Shown here: positions 49,201 to 58,186 of the stretch, in pieces
Layout: each line of letters opens with the position of its first letter
Position numbering within the stretch: position 1 is the first letter of the stretch
DNA from: Bacteroides coprosuis DSM 18011
GTDB taxonomy: Bacteria > Bacteroidota > Bacteroidia > Bacteroidales > Bacteroidaceae
Reading direction: 5' to 3'
Assembly: GCA_000212915.1 (NCBI GenBank)
Contig: CM001167.1
Coordinates: forward strand, 2,348,780 to 2,412,779
DNA: 64,000 nt
Notes under the pieces: model-generated
Databases searched by the model: none
Told to the model about the DNA's origin: nothing
The model's input: the letters and a program-made list of their open reading frames with translations, nothing else
Made by a program: the position numbers and the translations under genes

Positions 49201-50239
49201 TATCGCTCAAAGAATTGGAATATGGAATATGCTTTATTCTACTAAACTGATTTTGGAGAGGGTGGTAATAATTTAATCCACCATAGAAAGTACCTAGCCA
49301 GACACCTCCCTGATTATCATTAAAAATAGCACGGACTGAGTTTTGACTCAATGAATTCACGCTCACATCGCTACTCGAATAACGCGCGATCTTACGAGTA
49401 TTTAAGTCGAGAATATCCAAACCATTGAATGTCCCAATCCACAGCCTATTTTGCGAATCAACACGTATGGAGCGAATATGATTGGACGATAAAGAATTTG
49501 GTTTACCAGGATTATACTCATAAAGATTGATCTTACCTGATTTTTCTATTTCGTATAGACCAAACCCTTCACTAGCTACCCATATATTATCTGAAGTAAC
49601 CAGAATAGACTGAATGAACTTCTTTTCAAATATCTCATCTACAGATACCATAGAGCGGCTCACTAAGTTAAAGCGAAACAATCCTCCGCGAGTACCTACC
49701 AGTAAATCTCCTTTACTCATGGCTGCAGATTGGAAAGCAGCATGAGAGTCTTCAAACAAAACCTTCATTTCATGACCATCGAACTCTATGATTTTACTCC
49801 ATGTCAGAAGGATAAAAGTTGAATCACTATTGGCTACAATAGCGTTCACTTGCTCACCTAGATTATAGTTGGAAAAGGTATTGAACTGCGTATCGTAAAC
49901 ACTCAGCCCGATATTGGTTCCTATTAATATCTTATTTTTGAAAAGATTAAGTGTTCGGATATTACTTGAAAGTAGAGAATTAGCCTCCTCTAAATCGTGG
50001 CGATAAGTGGTAAGTCGGTAGCCATCATATTTATTGAGCCCATCGGCTGTAGCTACCCAAATGTTACCTTTTATATCTTGAATAATATCAAATACTGTGT
50101 TATTACTCAAACCATCGTCAATTGTGATTGTACTAAAACTAAATTCAGTATTCTTCCCCCATGATGTGGGAATAAAAGATAGCAAGAGTGTAAACACCAA
50201 TATTAGTGTTCTATAGATCTGAACGTTGCTGTTCCTCAT
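46202..50239 (-). CDS. Hybrid two-component system sensor/regulator (HTCS)
   Basis: About 1345 residues in one polypeptide. From the N-terminus it has a signal/anchor segment, a periplasmic two-domain beta-propeller of many reg_prop repeats (NIWVATADGLNKYDGYRL, LWIGTFNGLDILDLNTR), a Y_Y_Y domain (about 690-765) and one membrane helix near 780. The histidine kinase follows, with SHEFRTPLTLI near 835 and GTGIGLSVVKRLI in the ATPase domain. A receiver domain has its phospho-Asp in LVISDVMLPGQDG near 1125, and an AraC-type HTH forms the last 100 residues. It senses an oligosaccharide in the periplasm and activates the locus. The longer frame from 50284 starts with TTG, so I chose ATG 50239. It lies between the two degradative operons it should control. 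Confidence 0.96.
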   Translation of the reverse strand: MRNSNVQIYRTLILVFTLLLSFIPTSWGKNTEFSFSTITIDDGLSNNTVFDIIQDIKGNIWVATADGLNKYDGYRLTTYRHDLEEANSLLSSNIRTLNLFKNKILIGTNIGLSVYDTQFNTFSNYNLGEQVNAIVANSDSTFILLTWSKIIEFDGHEMKVLFEDSHAAFQSAAMSKGDLLVGTRGGLFRFNLVSRSMVSVDEIFEKKFIQSILVTSDNIWVASEGFGLYEIEKSGKINLYEYNPGKPNSLSSNHIRSIRVDSQNRLWIGTFNGLDILDLNTRKIARYSSSDVSVNSLSQNSVRAIFNDNQGGVWLGTFYGGLNYYHPLQNQFSRIKHIPYSNSLSDNVVSSIVEDESGIMWIGTNEAGLNKYNPKTKHFTYYRKGKSENQLLSNNIKAIWTTPEYCYIGSHGGGLARLDKKSDKIKRFHRFNSDIISDNVYSIQEDSQRGVLWLATLNGLTSFDPKKEEFIPLSKYQPWGDVTDIQSLTSGQIYVLFIDSKHRLWIGADSGAYSYSFDKNLITHYDIDTRQQNSRINTFYEDHLGHIWIGSAAGLRLLNEGNQTFKTYTTREGLPNNNVLGILEDSFNRLWISTNHGLACFSLANEKIRVYTYLDGIASDQFTPYAHCKTAKGDLYFGGIEGITYFTPEEIKDNPFSPQPVINSLKVFSKEVLPNDETGILTQDISFTKELTLGPSQNSFTLSFSVPNFLSAQHSVFLYKLEGFDSGWIEMKDPHPISYSNLPPGKYTLYLKAGNGEEKWNNNPTQLIINVQPVWWNTVYFKLFVFLLLGGLAYMLWRFLHNRQELRNQLKIERLEKKQKEQINQMKLGFFINISHEFRTPLTLIISPLEELLQRTTDKWSINQIKVMQRNANKLLYLVNQLLDYRQAELGVFALKVKKHNPSEQIKSIMDMYNRLAEQKQINFNYFNAIPDEAVVLYDTSYLELILSNLLSNAFKFTPNQGKITIRTMVDADKFTLQVIDTGSGVSEEAIKHIFERFYQSNNKSKGTGIGLSVVKRLIDLHHGTIEVKSEPNQGTEFTISIPQDESLYRDEEFLKDQEVEKKYTLTSEVVDHIDVDATEEDLDTKEDELEKDRPTILIVEDDTDVRNYLVQNLKDTANVLSSDNGLDPIDIVRENEIDLVISDVMLPGQDGFKLCKSLKQSIKTSHIPVILLTAKTTAEDQMEGLMAGADDYIVKPFRISLLKMKIENRLKQKMRMLEYYSDNMEIEPSEVTFNEMDREFLEKAKEIVEQNLDNVEFQVDDFCEAMAMSRSNLHLKMKAITGESTIEFIRKIRFNAACKMLQDGRYSVAEVSAMVGFNTPSYFTTSFKKYFGILPTDYMKRSSK

Positions 50240-50301
50240 ATTTAGCTTGAAGATATTTGTTTGCTTACTGTGAAATCCACGCAAAATTACGCTTAATTCT
50301 T

Positions 50302-50309
50302 CAATATTA
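50302..50309 (-). promoter_or_regulatory. Possible -7 box of the HTCS gene
   Basis: Minus-strand TAATATTG 63 bp upstream of the ATG at 50239, the same word and a similar distance as before the GH88 and PL12 genes. The upstream operator-like box is not present, which fits a regulator not under its own control. The word is AT-rich and could occur by chance. Confidence 0.25.
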
Positions 50310-50406
50310 AAAAGTGAAAATAGTATAAAGAAGATCGGTTAACAACTCCTAAAAAACGTATTTTCGACTAAAAACAAGGGTTATACACGGGTAAAACCCT
50401 CTATTG

Positions 50407-50452
50407 ATTTTAAAATAAAGGCAACCTCTCCTTAAAAAGAGGGCTGCCTTTA
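50407..50452 (-). terminator. Terminator of the PL12-sulfatase-ROK operon
   Basis: Arms TAAAGGCA (50416-50423) and TGCCTTTA (50445-50452), with inner CCTCT/AGAGG pairing. On the minus strand the stem is followed by a T-rich stretch (TTTATTTT). It lies about 43 bp past the ROK stop and ends the operon before the HTCS gene. Confidence 0.8.
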
Positions 50453-50494
50453 AAGTTTTATAAAGAAATACAACTAAATAAAACTGTATCTGTT

Positions 50495-51430
50495 TTATGC
50501 AGTAAAGACTAAGCCTGCAGCACCCAAGTATCCAGCTTTGTTGCCCAAAACGGCTGGCTCAATGTGGGTACTAAAAGCGCAGTCTGCCATGCAATACTTA
50601 TTGGCAGCCTCACGGATTTTATTCATATAGAATTCTCCCGCTTCGGATAAACCTCCACCAATGACTACTTTTTGAGGACTGAAGATATTGACAAAACCAG
50701 CAATAGCATGACCAATGAAGTCGCAGTTCTCATTTAAACTAAATACAGCTTCTGGCTCGCCTGCATGGTATTGTTGTACAATATACTTTCCATTCACCCC
50801 CTCGGGTACAGGTTTATTGTTTTTTTCTAGTTGTTTTTTATAACGACGCACCAATGCAGAAGCAGAAGCATATTGCTCAAAGCAACCACGAGAACCACAA
50901 GCACAGTCTTCCCCATCTGCTATAAGAGGGAAATGTCCTAGTTCGCCACCTCTATTGCGGTATCCACCATAGAGTTTGCCATTGATAATCATTGCTCCAC
51001 CTACTCCAGTACCTATTGTTAAAAAGATAACATCAGTACATCCTTTAGCTGCACCAAAGGTAGCTTCTGCTAGTCCCATAACATTAGCATCATTATCTAC
51101 ATATATCGGAAGATCGTATGCTTCACGTAATAACCTTGCTAAAGGCACTTGTTCCCAACCTTTTAGGTTTTCGGCACCTCCCATGACGGTTCCCGATATT
51201 GTATCTATAATACCTGGAGAGCCTATGCCTAAACCATAGACCTCCAAGTTGTTTTCACGGGAATATCTTAGGGTGTCATCAATGGCTACTTTAAGCTGTT
51301 CAATGATTTTTTCGGCAGACTCATCTGCTTTACTTGGAAGAATTCCTTCGTAAAGAGCCTTACCTGCTTTATCTACCAAAGCATACTTAATAGCTGTACC
51401 CCCTAAATCAATTCCTATTACATTTTTCAT
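50495..51430 (-). CDS. ROK-family sugar kinase
   Basis: A 311-residue ROK kinase. GIDLGGTAIKYALVD is the phosphate-binding start and VYVDNDANVMGLAEA holds the catalytic Asp. TIGTGVGGAMIINGKL is the second phosphate loop, and GELGHFPL with CACGSRGCFEQYASA carries the zinc-binding His and Cys residues. ROK kinases act on glucose, N-acetylglucosamine, glucosamine or mannose. After two sulfatases and lyases in one operon, the likely substrate is the hexosamine released from the GAG, which would be made ready for the amino-sugar pathway. Substrate choice cannot be read from sequence. It lies 18 bp after the DUF3604 gene. Confidence 0.9.
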   Translation of the reverse strand: MKNVIGIDLGGTAIKYALVDKAGKALYEGILPSKADESAEKIIEQLKVAIDDTLRYSRENNLEVYGLGIGSPGIIDTISGTVMGGAENLKGWEQVPLARLLREAYDLPIYVDNDANVMGLAEATFGAAKGCTDVIFLTIGTGVGGAMIINGKLYGGYRNRGGELGHFPLIADGEDCACGSRGCFEQYASASALVRRYKKQLEKNNKPVPEGVNGKYIVQQYHAGEPEAVFSLNENCDFIGHAIAGFVNIFSPQKVVIGGGLSEAGEFYMNKIREAANKYCMADCAFSTHIEPAVLGNKAGYLGAAGLVFTA

Positions 51431-51448
51431 TTATCTAACTCTTTTGAA

Positions 51449-53095
51449 TTAAACACGTTCTACCCAAATAGGAGAACTCCAACCCCATTGATTATCACGT
51501 TGACGAACACGTACGTAGTAATAATCTGTCTCTTGTTCGGGAGTTTCATCTAACATGAAGTGTTCAAACTCGAATGCATCATGAGGAATAGCTCTGTGGA
51601 ACTGGATTGCTTCACTTAACCAACCGTTCATGAATTGAGTCTTAGTACCTTCAAGTAGTTCTGCTAATGAGTATTTGAATGTCTGACCATTGAAGTTGAG
51701 TGAAAACTTACCTTTTTTAGGCATAGTTACATCTAAGATTACAGCTTGTGTAGCAGGAGATGTTGTATTTGGGTTCTTGGTAGTAAACATTTCTAGCTCA
51801 CAGCCCTTTTCATTTTGATTAATGATTTTGTTAATCAAAGTTGGAGCTTCTTTTACACCTTCTTGAGGAGAAACAAAAGGAGCACCACGGAAGCATGGAG
51901 AGATATTATGGATTACACCATCGCTAATCTTGATATCACCATTCCATTTTACTGCTTCTTCAAAACGGTTCCAACCGAACTCAAATTTCACTTTTGCACG
52001 AACTACATCGCCTTCTGGATTTTGAGGAGTCAATGGTCCGCTGATACGACCCACCGTACGACCATTTTTAACGATATCTACATAGTCAATAGCACTTTCA
52101 CCTTGTACATTTAAGTAGATACGACGTTGGTTACCACGAGTAATATCACCAATTGTTGCATCGTTAATACGGAAATCAATTAAGATTCTATCTCCTGTAA
52201 CACAACAAGTCTTACGGTTTTCAAGTGCATTCCAAAGTGAATCACGATCAAGCCCTTCAGCCAAAACACCTACTCTACCATCGCCGTAGCTACCTGGGTA
52301 ACCAGCGTGTTGATCGGTAGAACCCATAATACCAAACTTATGACCTTGGTTTAAGCCATACATAATAGTACCCTCCCAATGGCGAGGACCCATATCGTGT
52401 AGATAAGGATAATCTCCTAAATCACTTTCAGCCAAACCATGGCGAGAATACATTTCAACAAAAGGAGTTTGTCTTCCTTCAGAGAAGAAATCCCAGTTGT
52501 AACCTCTATATCCTTCTTGGTAACCCATGTGGTGAGGAGTAATAAAGGTTTTGGTATCTTTCAACTTATCTTTTAAATCTTCTACAGAAGTACATTCTAC
52601 AAGAGGTGCATCCATATCGTAGTTTAGCACTACGTGGTCACCATGTTGCATACTGTGGCACTCGTATGATAAGAAAGTGATGAAATCTTTGCTATTGAAT
52701 TTTTCATTCATTTTGGTATAGCGATCCCATCCTCCAGCACGTAAGCGGCGGAATGCACTTTCGTGGTACTCAATAACCCACTCTAAACGAGGATCACCTT
52801 TACCTGGAATATCTGGCCACATAGCATGTGGGGTAACAGAAACGAAATCAAGTTGCTCACGAGCAGCTTCATACGCTTTGTCCAAATCACCATGACCATA
52901 AGTTAGGTTACAATGGTTGTGTAAGTCACCCCAGTAGTACTTCAACTTAGAAGCATCAATAGGAAATTTTTCTCCAGAAGTAACCTTACCTACTACTGGC
53001 TTTTTTTCTTCGAAGCAACCGCTAAGTACGCTTCCAGAAAGAGCTAGTCCTGATAAAACCACCCCTGACTTCTTAAAAAACTTTCTTCTATCCAT
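51449..53095 (-). CDS. DUF3604-like (PHP/CehA-type) metallohydrolase, putative Tat lipoprotein
   Basis: A 548-residue protein opening MDRRKFFKKSGVVLSGLALS followed by a lipobox (LSGC). The twin arginines before a hydrophobic stretch suggest export by the Tat system, then lipidation. Metal-binding motifs of the PHP-like fold are YWGDLHNHCNLTYGHGD, DFVSVTPHAMWPD, FITPHHMGYQ and MGSTDQHAGYPGSYG. A beta-rich C-terminal domain follows. DUF3604 proteins are uncharacterised or assigned to metal-dependent ester/phosphodiester hydrolysis. Its place in an operon of two sulfatases and a hexosamine kinase suggests removal of a GAG substituent, but that is only inference. It is shorter than typical DUF3604 proteins of more than 600 residues. 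Confidence 0.75.
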   Translation of the reverse strand: MDRRKFFKKSGVVLSGLALSGSVLSGCFEEKKPVVGKVTSGEKFPIDASKLKYYWGDLHNHCNLTYGHGDLDKAYEAAREQLDFVSVTPHAMWPDIPGKGDPRLEWVIEYHESAFRRLRAGGWDRYTKMNEKFNSKDFITFLSYECHSMQHGDHVVLNYDMDAPLVECTSVEDLKDKLKDTKTFITPHHMGYQEGYRGYNWDFFSEGRQTPFVEMYSRHGLAESDLGDYPYLHDMGPRHWEGTIMYGLNQGHKFGIMGSTDQHAGYPGSYGDGRVGVLAEGLDRDSLWNALENRKTCCVTGDRILIDFRINDATIGDITRGNQRRIYLNVQGESAIDYVDIVKNGRTVGRISGPLTPQNPEGDVVRAKVKFEFGWNRFEEAVKWNGDIKISDGVIHNISPCFRGAPFVSPQEGVKEAPTLINKIINQNEKGCELEMFTTKNPNTTSPATQAVILDVTMPKKGKFSLNFNGQTFKYSLAELLEGTKTQFMNGWLSEAIQFHRAIPHDAFEFEHFMLDETPEQETDYYYVRVRQRDNQWGWSSPIWVERV

Positions 53096-53128
53096 TTTAT
53101 CTTATTTGTATAAATTCTTAGTCGATGA

Positions 53129-54691
53129 TTATTGAATGGTGTCGTTGTATTGAACACGTAGCTCATCCAAGCGAACTTTTAAGTGATTTTGAATCTCTTT
53201 CACATCAGCCTTACCATAGATATTATTCATTTCATGAGGATCATTTTCAAGATCATACATTTCCCACTCATTGATGTCATTGTAGAAATGAATCAATTTG
53301 TAACGATCTGTGCGAACCCCATAATGACGTTTTACACTATGTTCTGCTGGATATTCAAAATAATGATAGTACACAGCATCTCTCCAACCTTCGGGCGCTT
53401 TGCCTTCATTCTGGAAGATAGGTAACAAGGAAGTTCCTTGGATATCATCTTGTTTTTCTACTCCTGCCAAATCTAGGAATGTAGGAGCAAAATCCACATT
53501 CATAGCAAAAGCTTCAGCCTTTGTTCCTGCCTTGATCAATTTAGGATAACGCATAACAAGAGGCATTCTTTGACATTCTTCGTACATGAATCTCTTATCA
53601 AAGAAACCGTGTTCTCCTAGGAAGAAGCCTTGATCGGATGTGTAGATAATCAGTGTATTATCCAACTCTCCTGTTTCTTCAAGATAATCCAGAAGCTTAC
53701 CAATACCTTCATCTACAGCCAATGTAGTTGACATATAATCACGCATATACGATTGGAATTTCTCACGAACAAGCTCTTTTTCAGTCATCTTGGTGTTGCG
53801 GAACTTATGAATTCGTTCGGCATATACTTCGTTCCAACGTTTCTTGGTAGATTCAGGCATTCTGTTGTACACGCCTTGGAATCTCTTATCGGGGAAATCA
53901 TTACTCGCTAATTCTTCTTCAGTAGCCAGTTTTAAATCCCAATAATCAGTGAGCGTATTAGCAATATTACAGTCTTGTTCTTTCGGCGCTTTGCTACGAG
54001 TAGCATAATCGTCAAACAAATTGAATGGCTCTGGAAAAGTAACATCATTATAATATCCCAAATGTCTTTCGGCAGCCATCCAGTTACGGTGAGGTGCTTT
54101 ATGATGTACCATCATCGCAAAAGGTTTATTTTTATCTCTTTGCTCCTTTAAATAGGTAAGAGCCTTATCCGTAATAATATCGGTAGCATACCCTTTTTCA
54201 ACAATATCTTTTCCATTTTCAAGAAAATCGGGATCGTAGTAATCTCCTTGTTCATGCTGACCCGTTAGGATAGAATAGAAATCGAATCCTTGAGGTTCAG
54301 AAATCAAGTGCCATTTACCAATAATAGCTGTTTGATATCCATTTTCTCTTAATAGTTTTGGGAAAGTCTTCTGACTACCATCAAATACTTGAGAGTTATC
54401 GGTAAAGCCATTGATATGACCAAATTTACCTGTTAAGATACAAGCACGTGAAGGTCCGGAAAGAGCATTGGTAACAAAGCAATTATCAAAACGAGCTCCT
54501 TCATGGGCTATACGATCAATATTAGGAGTATTAGCAAACTCACTACCATACGCACTAATCGCTTGCGTGGTATGGTCGTCAGTCATAATAAATAGAATAT
54601 TAGGACGTTTTACTTCCTCCTGTGCCGGTTTTTGAGAACAGGCAGTAAGAGTAAGAGGTACTAATGGTAAATAGTTTAGAATTTTTTTCAT
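53129..54691 (-). CDS. S-type sulfatase, likely GlcNAc/GlcNS 6-O-sulfatase (S1_11-like)
   Basis: About 520 residues with lipoprotein-like signal MKKILNYLPLVPLTLTAC. I use ATG 54691 because the longer frame to 54733 lacks a signal at its start and overlaps the upstream gene. NILFIMTDDHTTQAISAYG binds the metal. The active-site motif SGPSR (NALSGPSRACILTGKFGH) has serine as the formylglycine precursor. IIGKWHLISEPQGFDFYSI and YTSDQGFFLGEHGFFDKRFM are further conserved segments. These resemble the 6-O-sulfatase of the B. thetaiotaomicron heparin/heparan sulfate locus. The subfamily is judged by eye. The enzyme probably acts in the periplasm on the hexosamine. Confidence 0.85.
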   Translation of the reverse strand: MKKILNYLPLVPLTLTACSQKPAQEEVKRPNILFIMTDDHTTQAISAYGSEFANTPNIDRIAHEGARFDNCFVTNALSGPSRACILTGKFGHINGFTDNSQVFDGSQKTFPKLLRENGYQTAIIGKWHLISEPQGFDFYSILTGQHEQGDYYDPDFLENGKDIVEKGYATDIITDKALTYLKEQRDKNKPFAMMVHHKAPHRNWMAAERHLGYYNDVTFPEPFNLFDDYATRSKAPKEQDCNIANTLTDYWDLKLATEEELASNDFPDKRFQGVYNRMPESTKKRWNEVYAERIHKFRNTKMTEKELVREKFQSYMRDYMSTTLAVDEGIGKLLDYLEETGELDNTLIIYTSDQGFFLGEHGFFDKRFMYEECQRMPLVMRYPKLIKAGTKAEAFAMNVDFAPTFLDLAGVEKQDDIQGTSLLPIFQNEGKAPEGWRDAVYYHYFEYPAEHSVKRHYGVRTDRYKLIHFYNDINEWEMYDLENDPHEMNNIYGKADVKEIQNHLKVRLDELRVQYNDTIQ

Positions 54692-54714
54692 TGATACTAT
54701 TTTGTGTTTGAATT

Positions 54715-56115
54715 TTAGTTTACATCGTCGCAATTAGAAGTAACTCTTCTAAGCATTTTATCATCTGTTTTTACAGCCCAATCGTAAAGCTTAGCGCGCA
54801 TCTCTTGCTTAATTTCATCATACGCCTTTACAGGAGCCAAGTTTTGCATTTCTAACGGATCATTCTCCAAATTGAATAGTTGCTCTGCATTCTTGAACTG
54901 ACGATACACTACATATTTATGCTTCTCTCCTATCACTGCCCAGCCACGAGTTTCCACTCCATCTAAGAAGGTTTCTACATATACTTCGTCATGATGTTTA
55001 ATTGTTTTTCCTTCGATAAGTGGACGAATACTCTTTCCAAATCTTTGATCATGATTTTCTCCTGCACCCGTGATATCACAAATGGTTTGGTATAAATCGA
55101 GATTGGTACTGATTAGAGCAGTCTCATTTACCTCGCCTTTGAACTTGCTCTTTGGAGGTTTTACAATGAAAGGAACATTGGCAATCTCTTCTTGTAAAAC
55201 TCGTTTTTGATTGGCACGATGTGCTCCTACACCATCTCCGTGATCACTCATAAAGATGATTAAGCTATTTTCATATAAGTCATTACTTTTCAGTACATCT
55301 ACCAACTTTACAATTTCTTTATCTACTCTTTCTACAAAGCGATAATAAGCATAGATGTATTTTCTCCAGTCGTCATCTGTATATCTTTCTGTAGGATAAG
55401 AACGAGGTACAAAATGACGGTGCAAGGTAATTGCCTCTGGATAATAAGCAGGAATACTTGCATTCATCGGTAGAGGAGGATAATTATCTTTCTCCTTATC
55501 TATATCTAGCTTGCCATAATGAAGAGCCTCTTCACGAGCAAACTCACAAGTTTCATGAGGATTCAAGAATGAAGCCACATAGAAGAGCGGTTTGTCGTAT
55601 TTCTTTTCTAAGAAAGGCTTACTCTTTTCTACTAATACACGATCGTCCATATCGCATACCTTTGTAAAACCTGTACCCTCTTCAGGTAGATTAATTTCTA
55701 ATGGAGCATGCCACTTTCCTGCATATAAGCATTCATAACCTGCATTTTTGGCAACATTACCCATAGAGTTAGCCAATTCTTCTGCACTGATATCTCCTAC
55801 TGAGTTATCTTTAACTCCTAGCTGAACCGGCATTTTACCAGTTATCATACTCGCACGAGAGGGTCCACTTAATGGATAACTAGCATAAGCACGGGTAAAA
55901 CGAATACCATCTTGTGCCAAACCATCAATCCCAGGGGTAGATACATAAGGATTTCCAGCACAACTCAATGCGTTGGCTGTATGCTGATCGGTCATTATCA
56001 AAATGATATTGGGCTGAGTTTGCTTCTCTGCCTTGGGCTTTGCCATAGCAGGAGCAACTTGTAGGAGGCTTGCCCCTCCTACCATTATAGATAATAGTTT
56101 GCTTGTATTTGTCAT
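54715..56115 (-). CDS. S-type sulfatase, substrate position uncertain
   Basis: A 466-residue exported sulfatase (signal with LLQVAPAMAKPKAEK). NIILIMTDQHTANALSCAG starts the metal site. LSGPSRASMITGKMP carries the formylglycine serine, YAGKWHAPLEI has the conserved Lys-His, and FMSDHGDGVGAHRANQKR follows. It differs clearly from the next sulfatase in the operon, so the two probably remove different sulfates, for example N-sulfate or 2-O-sulfate here. That split is a guess. Its ATG overlaps the PL12 stop by one base (TAATG), so the genes are translationally coupled. Confidence 0.85.
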   Translation of the reverse strand: MTNTSKLLSIMVGGASLLQVAPAMAKPKAEKQTQPNIILIMTDQHTANALSCAGNPYVSTPGIDGLAQDGIRFTRAYASYPLSGPSRASMITGKMPVQLGVKDNSVGDISAEELANSMGNVAKNAGYECLYAGKWHAPLEINLPEEGTGFTKVCDMDDRVLVEKSKPFLEKKYDKPLFYVASFLNPHETCEFAREEALHYGKLDIDKEKDNYPPLPMNASIPAYYPEAITLHRHFVPRSYPTERYTDDDWRKYIYAYYRFVERVDKEIVKLVDVLKSNDLYENSLIIFMSDHGDGVGAHRANQKRVLQEEIANVPFIVKPPKSKFKGEVNETALISTNLDLYQTICDITGAGENHDQRFGKSIRPLIEGKTIKHHDEVYVETFLDGVETRGWAVIGEKHKYVVYRQFKNAEQLFNLENDPLEMQNLAPVKAYDEIKQEMRAKLYDWAVKTDDKMLRRVTSNCDDVN

Positions 56116-58076
56116 TACTGAATAGGGGTATTTAGATTGTAAGTATTTCCATTAAATTCTACATGGATAGCTCCATCAACATATTCTGCTTTAATTTCGC
56201 CTACTGCATCAGCAGATTTTGTAGGGATAAGCACTGTAATAAATTGTACGGGAGCATCTGTTGCTTTTTCTGCTGTAAAAGAAAACGCATCACGTTCTGC
56301 TTTTTGACGATAAGCATAAGACACCCAACCTTCTTGTTTTTCCATTTTCAAATCGGCTGGACCAAAACTTTGAACTACTAAGTTATTACCATCTGTAAAA
56401 GGTGTAGCTACTTTATGATTGGCATAATCAGCTATCATATCGCCTTCCAAGAAATTGAAGTGAAGAGCTACATCGCCCTTAGCTGTTCCTATCGCCTCAT
56501 CAAAGATTACAAAGAACTTCTTCTCTACAAAAAAGAAAGTACGGCGGTGGTTTAGTTCAGGATAACTTGTATTTTCTACAGTCAACACATCGGTTGTAGG
56601 TGTAGCACTCCAGAACAAGCACTTGGAGTTGCTGCTTAAATTTTCGCCATTCAAAGAAAGTGTATTATGCACTTTTGTTTGACGGAACCATTCACGTTGT
56701 TTCAGCACTTCTTCGCTTCCTCCATATACATAGCTACCACTATCGGGAAAGAAATTACGTTCGTTTATATAAAGTTCGAAAGTTCCATTATCGGGTTGAT
56801 TGTGCCAGTGAGCAGCAGGACCAGCTTTGACATCCATCTGAATAGAACTAGGTGTCCAGCCATTGCGGAATACATAGAATCCTGAATCCTGAAAAGCTTT
56901 AGATAGATAACTTGGAGCTTTTCCTTCTTTGCCCTCTGTAGCAAAGTAAAGGATGTTTTCATCCTCAGGGAATAGTTTAGCAAATTCTTGATAATTAGCT
57001 ATCAAAGAATTGGCACTCCCCATCTTTGCATCACTAAATAGTGGGTTGGTATAATTGGGGTAATACATATTCATAGTAACCACAATCATATCATGAATGA
57101 TTTTTGAATAGCTAGCAGGGAACTCATCAGCAAAACCATTAACCTGAGCCATGCGAAGTGCTTTGGAGAAGATATTGATAGCAGCAAGATGATAACCTAA
57201 GTCTAACTCGTACTGACCACCATCTGCAAAAACCTGTTTGCCTATTTCGTCATTCAAAATTTGAATGCCACTGGCTCTCCATTTTGAGGCCTCTTTAAAT
57301 TCAGGAAAACTAGTTCCTGCATAAAGAACTCGTTGTGCTTCAAATAGGAGGTGATTTCCTTGAGCAGAATAATTGGAAAGAATATGCTGTGCATGACTTT
57401 CATAATTCACTAAGAATTGAGTTAAGAAAGCAGGAGTAAAATGTTTGGAGTTGATAAATAGCATAAACTGAGCAATCTGATCTTGCAGACGATGACTCAC
57501 TTCTAAAGCACGCCAAGCAAAAGCAGAATTGGGTAAGCTCTCTACGTCCGCTCCCACTTGCTGACGATTGATAAAGTCTTCCAATGGATTCTTTTTTATC
57601 CAATCCATATATTGAAACACCCATTCTTTTGCATATTTTTCATCTTTGGAAGTGTAGTAAACTTTACCCATAGGCTGCCACCACTTAGTACGATGCAATT
57701 GCCAACGAAGTTCATTATCTTTTACTGGCCAATAGGTCCAATCAATATTGTCTCCATAAAAATAAGAGGGTTGATAACCTTTGTGTGCAAAGAAAACATG
57801 TTTAAGGGCATCATCAGCCCATTTTTGTTCTGTGGCATTCACAGAAATTTCTTTTAAATTGAGATCGGGATGAGTAAAATTAGTTCGGGTACGATAGTAA
57901 GTTAAAAGATGCTTTGCTGCAGACTCCAACTTTCCCTTTTCGTATTCCTTCTTCACTTTTTCGAGCCCTTTACGATTCAAATCTAGCAACTCGAATGCCT
58001 TTGGATTGACTTGTATTTGTGCTGAAAGAAAAGCACTGCTTAGACAAGCCAACAATACGAATAAATATTTTTTCAT
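56115..58076 (-). CDS. Heparinase II/III-family lyase, PL12-like (periplasmic)
   Basis: A 653-residue lyase with signal YLFVLLACLSSAFLSAQ. Active-site regions match the PL12 gene at 42643: FAWRALEVSHRLQDQ, SAQGNHLLFEAQRVLYAG (Asn-His), YELDLGYHLAAINIFSKA (Tyr) and AAHWHNQPDNGTFEL (His). The paralogues are close over their whole length but differ enough to have distinct cut-site preference, perhaps for different sulfation patterns. The SPI-type signal suggests a periplasmic location. It is first gene of the operon PL12-sulfatase-sulfatase-DUF3604-ROK. Confidence 0.9.
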   Translation of the reverse strand: MKKYLFVLLACLSSAFLSAQIQVNPKAFELLDLNRKGLEKVKKEYEKGKLESAAKHLLTYYRTRTNFTHPDLNLKEISVNATEQKWADDALKHVFFAHKGYQPSYFYGDNIDWTYWPVKDNELRWQLHRTKWWQPMGKVYYTSKDEKYAKEWVFQYMDWIKKNPLEDFINRQQVGADVESLPNSAFAWRALEVSHRLQDQIAQFMLFINSKHFTPAFLTQFLVNYESHAQHILSNYSAQGNHLLFEAQRVLYAGTSFPEFKEASKWRASGIQILNDEIGKQVFADGGQYELDLGYHLAAINIFSKALRMAQVNGFADEFPASYSKIIHDMIVVTMNMYYPNYTNPLFSDAKMGSANSLIANYQEFAKLFPEDENILYFATEGKEGKAPSYLSKAFQDSGFYVFRNGWTPSSIQMDVKAGPAAHWHNQPDNGTFELYINERNFFPDSGSYVYGGSEEVLKQREWFRQTKVHNTLSLNGENLSSNSKCLFWSATPTTDVLTVENTSYPELNHRRTFFFVEKKFFVIFDEAIGTAKGDVALHFNFLEGDMIADYANHKVATPFTDGNNLVVQSFGPADLKMEKQEGWVSYAYRQKAERDAFSFTAEKATDAPVQFITVLIPTKSADAVGEIKAEYVDGAIHVEFNGNTYNLNTPIQ

Positions 58077-58137
58077 AGTACAATTAAAAAATTAGTTGTC
58101 ATAAAAATATAGTAGTCTCATAATTATTGAATTAATA

Positions 58138-58186
58138 CAATATTACTCAAAATACCTCCTACCTACTTTCAACTCTGTTTTTGATA
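58138..58186 (-). promoter_or_regulatory. Candidate promoter and HTCS operator of the PL12-sulfatase operon
   Basis: On the minus strand a box at 58168-58186 starts TATC, contains ACAGAG and ends TTGAA. TAATATTG (58138-58145) follows, preceded by AG and followed by TA exactly as before the GH88 gene. The box is 92 bp from the start codon. Confidence 0.4.

Noticed and set aside
50240-50284. Longer N-terminus of the HTCS protein
   Set aside because: The frame starts with TTG, and the signal/anchor sequence begins naturally at ATG 50239.
54692-54733. Longer N-terminus of the second sulfatase
   Set aside because: The added 14 residues are charged and precede a complete lipoprotein signal that begins at ATG 54691.
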